Assembly (NCBI GenBank): GCA_019918135.1
Contig: WBZZ01001088.1
Span: 247,501-311,500 of the forward strand
Origin: Paulinella micropora
Lineage: Eukaryota; Cercozoa; Imbricatea; Euglyphida; Paulinellidae
Direction: 5' to 3'
DNA length: 64,000 nt
Positions 30,011 to 39,246 of this stretch are shown here, in pieces. The notes under the pieces were generated by a model. The model was not told the DNA's origin. It made no database searches and saw nothing but the letters and a program-made list of their open reading frames with translations. A program made the position numbers and the translations under genes. Position 1 is the stretch's first letter; each line of letters opens with the position of its first letter.

Positions 30011-31285
30011 TTATGACTGATGTACATTCTTGACGGGGTCCAGCCACTTGGCAATCAGCCCCGTAATTTCTGGGGGATACTCTAGTTCTTGCAGTTTTTG
30101 TAGTGCTTTCTTGGACCTGAAACACGAGTGGCAAACCCTGCCTAGTTCGGGCAGGTTGTGGAGAGTGTCTACGACCCCGCTTGGGTCGCCGATGCGGTCT
30201 GTGTAAGCTCGCAACACGCGGGACATGTGGAGGGAACAAGTGTTAGACAAGAAGGACAACAGGCTCGCGTCTTCTACGGCGTGCCGGAACCGGAAGTACT
30301 CCCAGACGTACTCCCAGGCCAGACCCGAGCTGAAGTGGCTGTCGTCGAGCCAGTGGCGCGAAATGTTCGCCGTGGCCATTACCGTGACCAAAGCATACAG
30401 CCTGTACAGAAACAGCTCGCCGCCGGACTTGCGATCGTCGGGCAGGGCGTGCGGGTACCTCCCCAGCTCGTGGAATTCAAAGTAATCGATCCAGCCCCGG
30501 CCCTCGGGCGGGATTTCGTCTTCTTCCTCGAGGCGCGCGTCCGTGATGTTTTCACCGAGCCGGTCCACCGCCTCTCTTAGCTTGTTATTGCGCCACACCT
30601 TTTCCCAGTAGTCGTCGAGTAAACAGTGCACCGTGTGTACGCCTAATGTCTCCCTAATTCTCTCCCCGGCCAACGGGCCGGTGTCCTTGGCTAGGTGCGG
30701 CTCTTGGTATTCTAGGAAATCCCGCAAGCCCTGACCAGCCCGGTCACCCCGTCTGGCCCGCTCGATGAACTCGTCGTCGGGCACGTTCTTGGAGGCGTAC
30801 AGCACATAAGAGACCAGCCGGGCCAGGGGTACAAACAGGTCCTGCAGGTAGCTGCTCGTGCTAGCTGTCTGGACGCCTTCGGCCAGCTGCAGGGCCCGCA
30901 GTTCTTGCCGCAGGGCCCGCAAACGTTGTCGGGCCTTGGCGCGGGTGTTGACGTGTGTTTTTGGTTCTAGCTGCGCCAGACAAGCCAGCAGGGACCGCTC
31001 GTTGGGCCTGCTCGACCGACCCCTGGCTAGCAAGCACGCCTGGTGGCCAAGCTCGGCTACCGCCAGATCTTGCAGGTCGAGCCCCTGCCCGAATTCATAC
31101 ATGACTTGTCGTAGGGCCTGGCGCACAAAGTATTGTTCTTGCACCCGTTTCCTCGCCGATAAGTCGGGGCGTTCAAGTGTTTGTAGGACGGCCAGGGCCA
31201 CGACTTTAGCCAGGCCCGAACCTACCGCGAAATTACTGCGCCTAACCTCCCGTAAAAAGCCGCGCAGTTCTTGGGTGACGGACAT
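30011..31285 (-). CDS. Unrecognised 424-aa helical protein
   Basis: I start at ATG 31285 (MSVTQELRGFLREVRRSN). The protein is almost entirely helical, Arg/Leu/Glu-rich, with no signal peptide or TM. Segments such as WIDYFEFHELGRYPHALPDD and the CHSCF near the C-terminus (residue about 390) are distinctive but I cannot place them. The length and lack of low-complexity suggest a core structural or replication factor. Upstream AAAAAAGG and the A/T-run gap give no clear promoter. Confidence 0.7.
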   Translation of the reverse strand: MSVTQELRGFLREVRRSNFAVGSGLAKVVALAVLQTLERPDLSARKRVQEQYFVRQALRQVMYEFGQGLDLQDLAVAELGHQACLLARGRSSRPNERSLLACLAQLEPKTHVNTRAKARQRLRALRQELRALQLAEGVQTASTSSYLQDLFVPLARLVSYVLYASKNVPDDEFIERARRGDRAGQGLRDFLEYQEPHLAKDTGPLAGERIRETLGVHTVHCLLDDYWEKVWRNNKLREAVDRLGENITDARLEEEDEIPPEGRGWIDYFEFHELGRYPHALPDDRKSGGELFLYRLYALVTVMATANISRHWLDDSHFSSGLAWEYVWEYFRFRHAVEDASLLSFLSNTCSLHMSRVLRAYTDRIGDPSGVVDTLHNLPELGRVCHSCFRSKKALQKLQELEYPPEITGLIAKWLDPVKNVHQS

Positions 31286-31657
31286 GGCCCCCAAAAAAGG
31301 AATCTGCCCTTTGTTTTTTTTAGAGGGGAAAGGGCTTTATTGGCAAACGCGCCTTTTTTTTAACTACCGACCGTTGCTGTTTTTTTTTTCTTGGCGTGTG
31401 GAGAAAAGGGCAGGGAAGGAAAAGAGGCCTTTCGGAAGAAAAAGTCCTGCGTCAAACGTGCCTTTTTTTTGGGAGAATCAGGCAGGAAGGCAGAAAAAAA
31501 AGGGGGGACTAACCGGGGGAAAGCAGAGAAGGGAGGGCTTCTTCTTTTTTTTTTGGTAACTGTGTGGGTCTGTTTTCAGAAGCCTGCGCTGGACTTTCTG
31601 GGGAGGGGGACTATTACACCGCTACTGTCTACCTACTTGTTCCAAAGAGAGCTGGCC
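31286..31657. other. Intergenic, no clear gene
   Basis: A/T-run rich. CTGTTTTCAG near 31570-31579 looks like a 3' splice site and may join an unseen leader to the BTB-like gene. Confidence 0.4.
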
Positions 31658-32471
31658 ATGGCCAGCGCCCTGCCCAATTTGTTCGCGTGGCCCGCAGTGT
31701 GTGAAACGGGCCGCACTCGATGTCAAGAGTTTAGGGCTCAACGGCTTTGCCAGCGTCAATGTCGCCGGCCGGGACACGTTCGTCACCCGCCAAGACTTCA
31801 ACGCCTGGGACATCCTCCAGGAGCTAGGCACTTTCGACAGCGACCAAAGGGTGTTGTTTGTCGATCTAGAACCAGAGGTTTTCGCCGTGCTGTGGCGCTA
31901 CCTGTCGCCCAGGTGCCTCCTCGATCCAGCTAAGCTCGCTGTGCGGCCCGGCGCGGGCGAAATGGTAGAGAGTCTGCTAGACAAAGGCATACTGGATATA
32001 CCGGCGCCGACCGCACTGGGTTACACCGCGCTGTGGTGCCCTTACTGCCTAGCGAAGGATCCTTACCAGAAACCTCTGATCACCTTTTATGGCAACTCTA
32101 CTACTACACTGTATTGCAAGCACGGCTATGGTACCTGGGATGAAAATACCAAAACCGTCAGGTGTAACCAGCCAGCAAGCGCACGGGAAGCTAAGCTTTC
32201 TCGTGGTGAGGGTTCTGGGTCACAATCGGAGCGACGGGCCAAGCCCAACCAGGCGTTTGATCACCACGAAGGTGTCTGGAAAGTGAAATTTGCGCACGAC
32301 GGTTCCGAACCACAAATAGAGCCCCACGGCCACTCGGAACAGGCGGTCGTGCTCTGGAAGCCCAAGGTCAGCGGTCTCGAGCAAGCGCGAGGCAGGGCCC
32401 TTCACTATGCACTAGTGGTGCTGGAAGAGAAATTGCCCGAGTTCAAAAATTATAACGCCTACTTTAGTTAG
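31658..32471 (+). CDS. BTB/KCTD-like protein with a Cys/His cluster
   Basis: The core frame carries SVNVAGRDTFVTRQDF, then RVLFVDLEPEVFAVLWRYL, which matches the T1/BTB tetramerisation fold of KCTD proteins. Downstream are WCPYC, LYCKHGYG and VRC, a possible zinc site, then a charged C-terminus. The core frame has no ATG of its own. The ATG at 31658 is in another frame and could be joined through a GT-AG intron of 31 nt (about 31697-31727); this is a candidate, not proven. BTB proteins link targets to Cullin-3 ligases. Confidence 0.65.
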
Positions 32472-32749
32472 CCAAAAAAAACGTCATTGGGGGGAGAAAA
32501 GAGGGAAGGGGGAAGGGACGGACCTGGCTCCCTGCCCCCCTCGTTCCCTGCCCTCTCCTCTTGTCCTTCTTCTCTCTCTCTCATACTCTACTTTATTTCC
32601 CTTTATCTAAGCCACCGTGAAAAAAAAAGATTTTTGCAGCCCTCCCCCAAATTTATCGCTGTTTTCAACGCTACCTGTTAAAAAAAGCAGAAACCAAACA
32701 AAGCTATTAACATTTTTTTCTTCTTTAAAAGCAACATCATCAAACCGAG
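32472..32749. other. Intergenic leader of the first glycoprotein gene
   Basis: CT-rich DNA, then AACATTTTTTTCTTCTTTAAAAGCAACATCATCAAACCGAG before ATG 32750. A similar stretch precedes 33611 (TTTCTTCAACATCAACATCC then AACCGAG), so the leader was copied with the gene. Confidence 0.6.
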
Positions 32750-33316
32750 ATGCAAAGAAGTTTTGCACTTTGGTACTTGCTGGCCGCCAGCACGCTCGCC
32801 ATGCCGTGCCTGAACAGCAACGACGTCCTCATTTGCGACCTAACTAACCACCTGCCTTGCAACAAAAAGTGGGAGACCTTTGTACAAATACAACCCCACA
32901 ACTCACAGCATGGTAAGAAGTATATGCTGACCACTAAAAGCAGGGACGTGTTGCGACAAGCCGACGATGTAAAAATCAAACATGATCGTGAAGGCAACGT
33001 GTTTAGTCTGAAGGCACGAAGAAAGGAAAAATGCCCTGCAGGACAAGAACTAAGTCATCCTGTCATCCTGCAGCTCAACGGATTGGAATTTGTAAGAGAG
33101 CGGGACGTGGTGTCGGCGGTACTTATGGGTGTATTTGCGCTGCTGCTTGTGGGTGTTTTTGGGTGTTTACGTGATTCCCGTACTAAAAAAGGCTATTACT
33201 GCGCCATCATTGCGGCCCTAATAGCCGTGGCGCTAACCATATCTTTTTTCGCCAAAGCTCTACCAGATTCGAATGCTTTCATTTGTGCGTTTGAGATTGT
33301 GCCAAGCGCCTGGTAG
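32750..33316 (+). CDS. Membrane glycoprotein, first of a tandem pair
   Basis: ATG 32750 opens a 188-aa frame with a signal peptide (MQRSFALWYLLAASTLAMPC). The ectodomain carries PCNKKWETFVQ, FSLKARRKEKCP and several Cys. Two TM segments follow (VVSAVLMGVFALLLVGVFGC and YCAIIAALIAVALTISFFA). It ends in FEIVPSAW. About half of the ectodomain is identical to the next gene. It is likely a membrane or virion surface protein. Family unknown. Confidence 0.85.
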   Translation: MQRSFALWYLLAASTLAMPCLNSNDVLICDLTNHLPCNKKWETFVQIQPHNSQHGKKYMLTTKSRDVLRQADDVKIKHDREGNVFSLKARRKEKCPAGQELSHPVILQLNGLEFVRERDVVSAVLMGVFALLLVGVFGCLRDSRTKKGYYCAIIAALIAVALTISFFAKALPDSNAFICAFEIVPSAW

Positions 33317-33610
33317 AACGATCTTCCTCTTTCTCTGGACCCACTTGTAGCGCTACAAGACAAAGTTCAAGACGTAAACAGCCTACTTTAGTTAAAAAAA
33401 AAATTCATTTGCGGGAGGGCAGGCAGCTCCCTCCGCCCTTCATTGCCTTTCCCGTATACATTTACTTCCCTTTAGCTAATTCGCAGTGAAAACAAAAGCA
33501 TTTTTTTTAGCCCCTCTTCCTCTCCCTAAAGCTGGTTTCAACATTTTTTATGTTTAAAACAAAAGGTGTTTATACTTTTCTTTCTTCAACATCAACATCC
33601 TCCAACCGAG
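33317..33610. other. Intergenic between the paired glycoprotein genes
   Basis: Includes GCCTACTTTAGTTAAAAA, similar to the end of the BTB-like gene region near 32457. Duplication likely carried flanking DNA as well. Confidence 0.5.
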
Positions 33611-34180
33611 ATGCGAAGAAGTGCTGTACTTTGGTGCCTGTTGGCTGCCAGCACGTTCGCTGTGCCGTGCCGGAACGACAACCAAACCCTCGTTTGCAAC
33701 ATAACTGACTACCTGCCTTGCAACAAAAAGTGGGAGACCTTTGTACAAGTACAACCTCACAACCCACAGCACAATAGGCGGTATTCGCTAACACAGAGTA
33801 GCAATAATCGTTTGAGACAAGCTAACGACGTACAAATCAAACACGACCGAAAAGGCAACGTGTTTAGTCTGAAGGCACGAAGAAAAGAAAAATGCCCCCC
33901 GGGACAGGAGCTAAGTTATCCTGTCTTCTTGGAAATCGATAGGTTGGAATTTTTGAGAGAGCGGGACGTGGCGTCGATAGTATTTACGGGTTTGTTGGCG
34001 GCTGGATTTTTTTCGGTCGGCTGCTGGTTCTTTCGACCAGAATCTCGTACAAAAAATCGCGATTGCTACACGGCCATGGCGTTCTTGATATTTGCTGCGC
34101 TGTTACTTGCCTTGGTGTTCGGCGTTCTACCCAAAAAAAAGGCTGGCCTTTGTACGTTCGAGATTGTGCCAAGCGCCTGA
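33611..34180 (+). CDS. Membrane glycoprotein, second of a tandem pair
   Basis: ATG 33611 (MRRSAVLWCLLAASTFAVPC) gives 189 aa with signal peptide, N-glycosylation motifs (NQT, NIT), PCNKKWETFVQ, FSLKARRKEKCPPG and two TM segments (VASIVFTGLLAAGFFSVGC and AMAFLIFAALLLALVFGVL). It ends FEIVPSA. The ectodomain is well conserved relative to the first copy, while the TM and tail regions have drifted. A tandem duplication of a surface protein is a common sign of host-driven selection. Confidence 0.85.
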   Translation: MRRSAVLWCLLAASTFAVPCRNDNQTLVCNITDYLPCNKKWETFVQVQPHNPQHNRRYSLTQSSNNRLRQANDVQIKHDRKGNVFSLKARRKEKCPPGQELSYPVFLEIDRLEFLRERDVASIVFTGLLAAGFFSVGCWFFRPESRTKNRDCYTAMAFLIFAALLLALVFGVLPKKKAGLCTFEIVPSA

Positions 34181-34760
34181 TAAAACGATCCGCCTCTTTC
34201 GTACCTCTTTTTTTTTTCTTCCTCAAGATACCACAAGGACACGGAAGAAAAAAAAGAATACCCTGCTACCTTGCAGCAGCCGGTAGACATTTGTACGAGG
34301 CCGCTGAGGATGCAAACAGGTTCGAGGGAACGATTCGGGCCCGAAGAATTTTGTTCGGGTAGTCTGGAAGAAGACTGGAATGAGGCTAACAGAAAAAAAA
34401 AAGTTGGCCCAAAAATGATTTTTTTAGTGAGTAAAAAAAAAAGAAACGTCGCCAATCTTTAGCGTTCTTTTTCGGTACCAAGCCTTTTTTTTGGTTACGG
34501 GTGGCAGTAACAAACTCCCGAGGGCGCAGCAAAAACAACAAAGGTAATCAGTTGGCAAGTGTAGCGGCGCGGAGGGGGGGGGGGGGGAACAGGAGGAAAC
34601 GAAAAAAGCTGGTCGTAGTTGGCCCTGCCTTAGGCCCCCCCGCTCCCTTCCTCCTATTTTTGAGCTGTGGTGGAGAACCGCCAGGACCAGAAGAATTCTG
34701 GTGCGGCTCTGGAAAAGAAAAATAGATTGCCCTGGCTAGCTTAGCAAAGTTTAAAAGAGA
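34181..34760. other. Intergenic, no gene seen
   Basis: T-runs, A-runs and a G12 run near 34577. Some short open frames but none with consistent coding bias. Confidence 0.5.
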
Positions 34761-36174
34761 ATGGAAGCCTCTGGGACGGAGCGGGGGCTCCAGGGCTCTC
34801 CAGTGAAAAGGCGACGCACCAGTGAGCCGGACGACCAGCCCGCTTCTTCCTCGTGGTTGTTCAAGCTGCCTAGGGACCTCTGGGCGCTGATCCGAGAACT
34901 GCAAGGTGCGGAGGAGGCCGTGCGGTTTGCTCTGGTGTGCCGTGAGTCGCTAGCCATCGTCAAGAGCCGCGAGTTCTGGCACCAGTGGCAAGAACCCGTG
35001 TTCGACTTATCAAATGACAGCACCCGCCAGAAAGCAGTGTTTTACTTCTTTGTCCGACACTGCCTGGAGGTTGGCCGGCCCTTGCTAAATGTGTCGTTTT
35101 CTGCCCCCTACCGCCCGGCAGACTACACCGGCCAGCTTCTGAATTACGTGACCGTCGACAAGCTGATCATGGTAGGCAAGATGTTTCGCAACCAGGCGGC
35201 GGAGGAGAAAAACCTGCTGGACGAGTTTGCTTGCATCCGCCAATTATTCGCCGCCAACACCGGTGACATCTGCCAGCATCTGCGGGACCGCCCCAACACG
35301 CGCGGTCTGCGTTCACTGAGCCTCTCGGTGCAGAACGTGACCGACGACAGCCTGCGAGTCCTGACCCGCCGGCCTGCAGGCAGCGTTGGAGCCCCTGCCC
35401 AAGCTCCGCGAACTGTGCGTCAAGAGTTGCACGGGCGTTTTCGGCACCCGCCTGCGGGGCCTCCAACGACTGACGAAGCTGACGTTAAGCCAGCCGGCAC
35501 GGGACAGCACGATCGAGGAAGTATCCCTCCTCAGCGAACTGAAGGAACTGGACCTGTTCGGCTGTAACAATATCTCGGGCCACAACCTGGAACTGCTCCG
35601 CGACCACCGCTTCGACTGCCTGCGACTTCGTTGCAGCGGTAGTACCAGTGACAACCAACTGCAAGTGCTAAGCCGCCTGCGGGGCCTGCAGGCCCTGCAC
35701 TTGAAAGCGACTCCTTACGTCACTGTGTACGGCCTGGCCAATCTGCGGGTCTGCCCCGCGCTGGAACAGCTGGTCCTGGAGGACTGTCACCAGTTCGAAG
35801 ACCTCGGTGTACTACAAGAAATCCGCGCGCTGCGCACCCTGCAGCTAATAGGCACGAACAGAAATCAGGGCCCGCCGTCTGGCTTCGTGGCCTGCCAGTC
35901 CGTACAGAAGCTGCGGCTGGACAGGTACGGCCTGTCAGACGAGACAATTGCCTCGTTACGACTCCTGCCGTTGCTGGAAGAATTGGAACTAACCGAGTGC
36001 ACGCTCACGGGCAACGTCTTAGGGCTACAGCACTGCCGCTCGTTGAGAACGCTCGTGGTGCTGGATTGTGCCGGCGTGTTGGCTGAATCGCGGCAGGCGC
36101 TGGCCCGGGCCAGGCCCGACCTGAGCCTCCGCCTAAGCCTTGCGGATATGATCTTTGCTGCTCTGGCTGTTTAA
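34761..36174 (+). CDS. F-box and leucine-rich-repeat protein, coding signal in two frames
   Basis: ATG 34761 (MEASGTERGLQGSPVKRRRT) begins a frame with a basic patch and an F-box at about residues 32-60 (FKLPRDLWALIRELQ, VRFALVCRESLAIV). LRRs follow, in a second frame to 36174 (LKELDLFGCNNISGHNL, LEQLVLEDCHQFEDLG). There is either a short intron or about one break. The product would be near 470 residues. It belongs to the same SCF-adaptor family as the genes at 14989, 23156, 39247 and 41321. Confidence 0.8.
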
Positions 36175-36613
36175 ACTTTTTTTTTTTTTTGGTGACGGCT
36201 GCCAAACCTACCTCTCTAGCAGGCCCGGGGGGAAAGGACGGTGACCAACCACGATTCTTTTTTTTTCGGTAGAGCAAAAAGGCAAGCCAGCAAAAGGCAA
36301 GTGCGAGCACAGTAAAAAAAGAAATCAAACGCCTATTTTTTTTTAGTAGTCGCAGACAAAAAAAAATACGGGAGAAGATTCAAGAGGAGAAAGTCTTTTC
36401 GTGTTGGTAGCAAGTGTGTTTTTGTGCGCCCTCTCGCCCCCTCCCCTCCCCTTCTGCCCTTTTCTTTTTTTGGGGGAGAGGGGAGGGGCTGCACAAAAAA
36501 AAAACGTGGGACTTTTTTTTTCTGGCTCAAGGCGGGCGCGGCGTTAGGGTGTGTTTCAAGAGGGCACGCCGGAGTTCCGAACCTCTTTTTTTTTTCCCTA
36601 AGACATCTCCCCC
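36175..36613. other. Intergenic, no gene seen
   Basis: T-runs and A-runs and pyrimidine blocks between two converging genes. No coding signal. Confidence 0.5.
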
Positions 36614-38777
36614 CTAGGTCGACACGTGGCACCAGTACAGGCAGAGAATAAGTGACATAGCCAAATCATCTTGATTGCCGTGACTGGTTTTCCCTGAAAT
36701 TCCGCCGGCTTGGTCTTGGCGCACATTTAGTAACTGCTGTTCCAGCAGTTTTAACATGTCTAGCTTAGCCTTCCTCCCTACCACCACGTAGTTTTGCGAA
36801 ATCGTCAGCAGCTGCCGTCGTAACAAGTCTTGCAGTAAATGGCTGCCCGTCGTCTGGCAGTGCCTGTTGGTACACAAGCCACTTTTCTGGACGGCCTCTT
36901 TCGAGTCGGCCAGGGGATCCCGCCATTCGGTCCAGTTGAGCAAGGCGGGGGCCACGTAGCGCTCCAGGAGAAGCCGGACCAGGGTCGCCCCGCCATAGTT
37001 ATTTTCGATCCCTGGCCAAAGACACCGACAATTAAAAAAAAAAGAGCGCACACACACACGCACTTCTCCCATCGCCGGCAAAAAAAAAAAAAAAAAGGCT
37101 GGGGCATTAACAACTCTTGCCTCTCCCCCCCCCTCTCTCTCTCCCTTTTTCCCCCCAACAACACACCCAGGCTTTTTTTTTGCCAGGACCTACAACAAAG
37201 TGAGCCTCCTCTAGGTCCGCCTGGCCCTGCAGTTGGCGGAAGAACGATGGCAGCCCCTTCTCGATTTCGTCCCCCGCCGGCGTTTTGGCCAAGGAACACA
37301 GGCCCACCACCACCGTCTTGCCCTGTTCCGAGTGCACGAGCGCAATGGCCGCGGTCTCCGACGCGCCGCCGCCCGCCGGGTCCACAAATACGTAGACTAC
37401 CGGCCTCGAACGGAAGCTGAGGCGCTCGCCCGCACTCTTCAGGGCGACGCACGCGGCCTCCCGCGCGGCTGTCAGCCGCGCGAGCTGTGCGGGGGGCGCG
37501 AACGCGCCGATGGCCACGCGCTTGGAGTTGAGCCTTTCCAGCTCGAGCTCGGGGTTCAACACCCCCGCCAGGAACCGCGAAACCGCCGAGGCCGAGAACA
37601 GCCCCCCGCCGGCCTGGATGACGGTGCCCAGCATCTCCTGCGCGAACATCTCATCGGAGTTCAGGAGCGTCTCGGCCCGGCGCTGTCCCTGCGTGCCCAG
37701 CCAGGACGGCATCAGGTGCGCGTTGTGCTGGCAAGTCTTGATGGTCCCCGCGTCCCGGCAGGCCTGGCACAGCAGATCGATGTGGAAGCGCAGGAGCCCG
37801 GCATCGTCGGCTTCTGGCTCGTCGCCCACGGTGGGTTTCCTCTCGAATAGCTTGGAGTAGTAGTTGTCGTGCCCGGCCGGCGTCGAGATACAAATGAGCG
37901 AGGTATTAGACACCGACAGCAGCGGGGCCAGCACGGCGAGCGTGGACACGGAGATAAACGCGGCCTCGTCGATGAGGATCACGTTGGCGCTCTCTCCACG
38001 AATGGAGTTGGGTGTGGGCGACAGGGCCGTGACGGTGCTGACGGCGCCGGTGCGCAGCGCCTCGGCGCGCGAGCCCGCGAAGTCGCAGGACTTGACCGTG
38101 AATTTAAAGGCGTTGTTCTCGGCGATGCGCGCCGAGCCGCCCTCGAACTGCGTAAAGTAGTGCAGGGTGCTCTTCATCAGCAACGAGGCTGATTTGCGCT
38201 GCGTGGCCATGATCAACAGGCGCACCCGGGGAGTAGTGAAAAGCAGTGAGGCACAAAACATGGCCACCGAGGTTGACTTGCCCCAGCGGCGCGGGCACAT
38301 GATCAGGGTGCCGTACGGCAGGCTGTCGCGTTGCAGCTGTGCGAGCATCGAGTCTCGCTCGGCCTCCAGGTTGTGCTTGCCCATGACGAGCTGCGCGCAA
38401 GACACGAGCATGGCGTCGTGGAAGCGCGTCTGGTCCAGCGAGCGCTTGGAGCCGTCGGTCTGCAGCGAGTCGAGCGCGCGCTGCATGGCGGCCCAGCGGC
38501 GCGCGCCGTCGCTGCCCGCCTGCGTCACGAACGGGTCCGCGGCCGTGTCCAGGACGCTGCGCAGGCGCCTTTTTTCGTGCTGCTCGCTCTGCTCCCGTTC
38601 CAGCAGCGCGGCGCAGGAGCGCACGCACAACGCCACGGCGCCCAGCAGGCCGCTAGACTGCTGCGCCGGCAGGGCGGGAGGTGCGGGTGCCTCGCGCGCC
38701 TCGGGCTGACCCCGGCGCCGCAGGTTCCACACGGCGCGCAGGGTCTCCACCGCGGCGTTAGCGTCCGCGGGCTGCAT
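36614..38777 (-). CDS. Herpesvirus-type terminase large subunit (packaging ATPase/nuclease), two exons
   Basis: Exon 1 starts at ATG 38777 and ends at 37190; exon 2 spans 37011-36614. The GT-AG intron (37012-37189, 178 nt) has donor TAG/GTCCTG and a T-run before acceptor GGCCAG. Residues 161-169 are Walker A (CPRRWGKST), 266-275 Walker B (VILIDEAAFI), with a motif III-like LICISTPAGH. The nuclease has VFVDPAG (Asp466) in exon 1, GIENNYG right after the junction and NQDDLAMSLIL at the C-terminus, matching the D/E/D set of herpesvirus terminases. The family packages DNA into procapsids through a portal; terminase genes of herpesviruses are often spliced. All catalytic residues are present, so it looks whole. 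Confidence 0.93.
37012..37189 (-). other. Intron of the terminase gene
   Basis: Read on the minus strand it begins GTCCTGGCAAAAA and ends in TTTGGCCAG, with a poly-T tract in its 3' half. It separates the ATPase and first nuclease residue from the rest of the nuclease, the same relative place where herpesvirus terminase genes are commonly split. Confidence 0.85.
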
Positions 38778-39246
38778 GGTGTAGGCGGGAGAGGAAGACT
38801 AGCTTTTTTTTTGGAAGAGGAGGGCGGGGTCTGGTTCTTTTTGTTTCCGGCGAAGAGGCAAAACAAAAAGCAGAGAAAGAGAGAGAGAGAGAGTCAGACA
38901 CAGGAACCAAAAAAAAACAAGAAGATCTGCACTTCTGACCTAAAGCGTTCTCTAACCTCTCTCTCTGCTTTCGTCCTTCTTTTTTTTAGCACCAGTGCCT
39001 CCCTACCGAACAAAAAAAAAAGGACCGGCCACTGGCGCCAGAAAGCCAGAAAAGAAGGCAGCGAATCGAGGGCGGGAAGAAAAAAAAATATAGCTGGTCT
39101 GTTGCACTCCTTTTCTACCCAGAGGCAACTCCCGTTGCTTTTTTTTTCCCTTCTGCTCTTTTTTTTTCGGGGGATAAAAGACGGGGAGAGGGGCAGGAAA
39201 AGGGGCCGGGAGCAAAAACAGCGCGCCCCTTTTTTTTTGTTAGCCT
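38778..39246. other. Intergenic, no gene seen
   Basis: A/T runs, a (GA)n run near 38877-38893 and G-runs; frames on both strands are Lys/Arg/Phe-rich and not credible. Confidence 0.5.
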
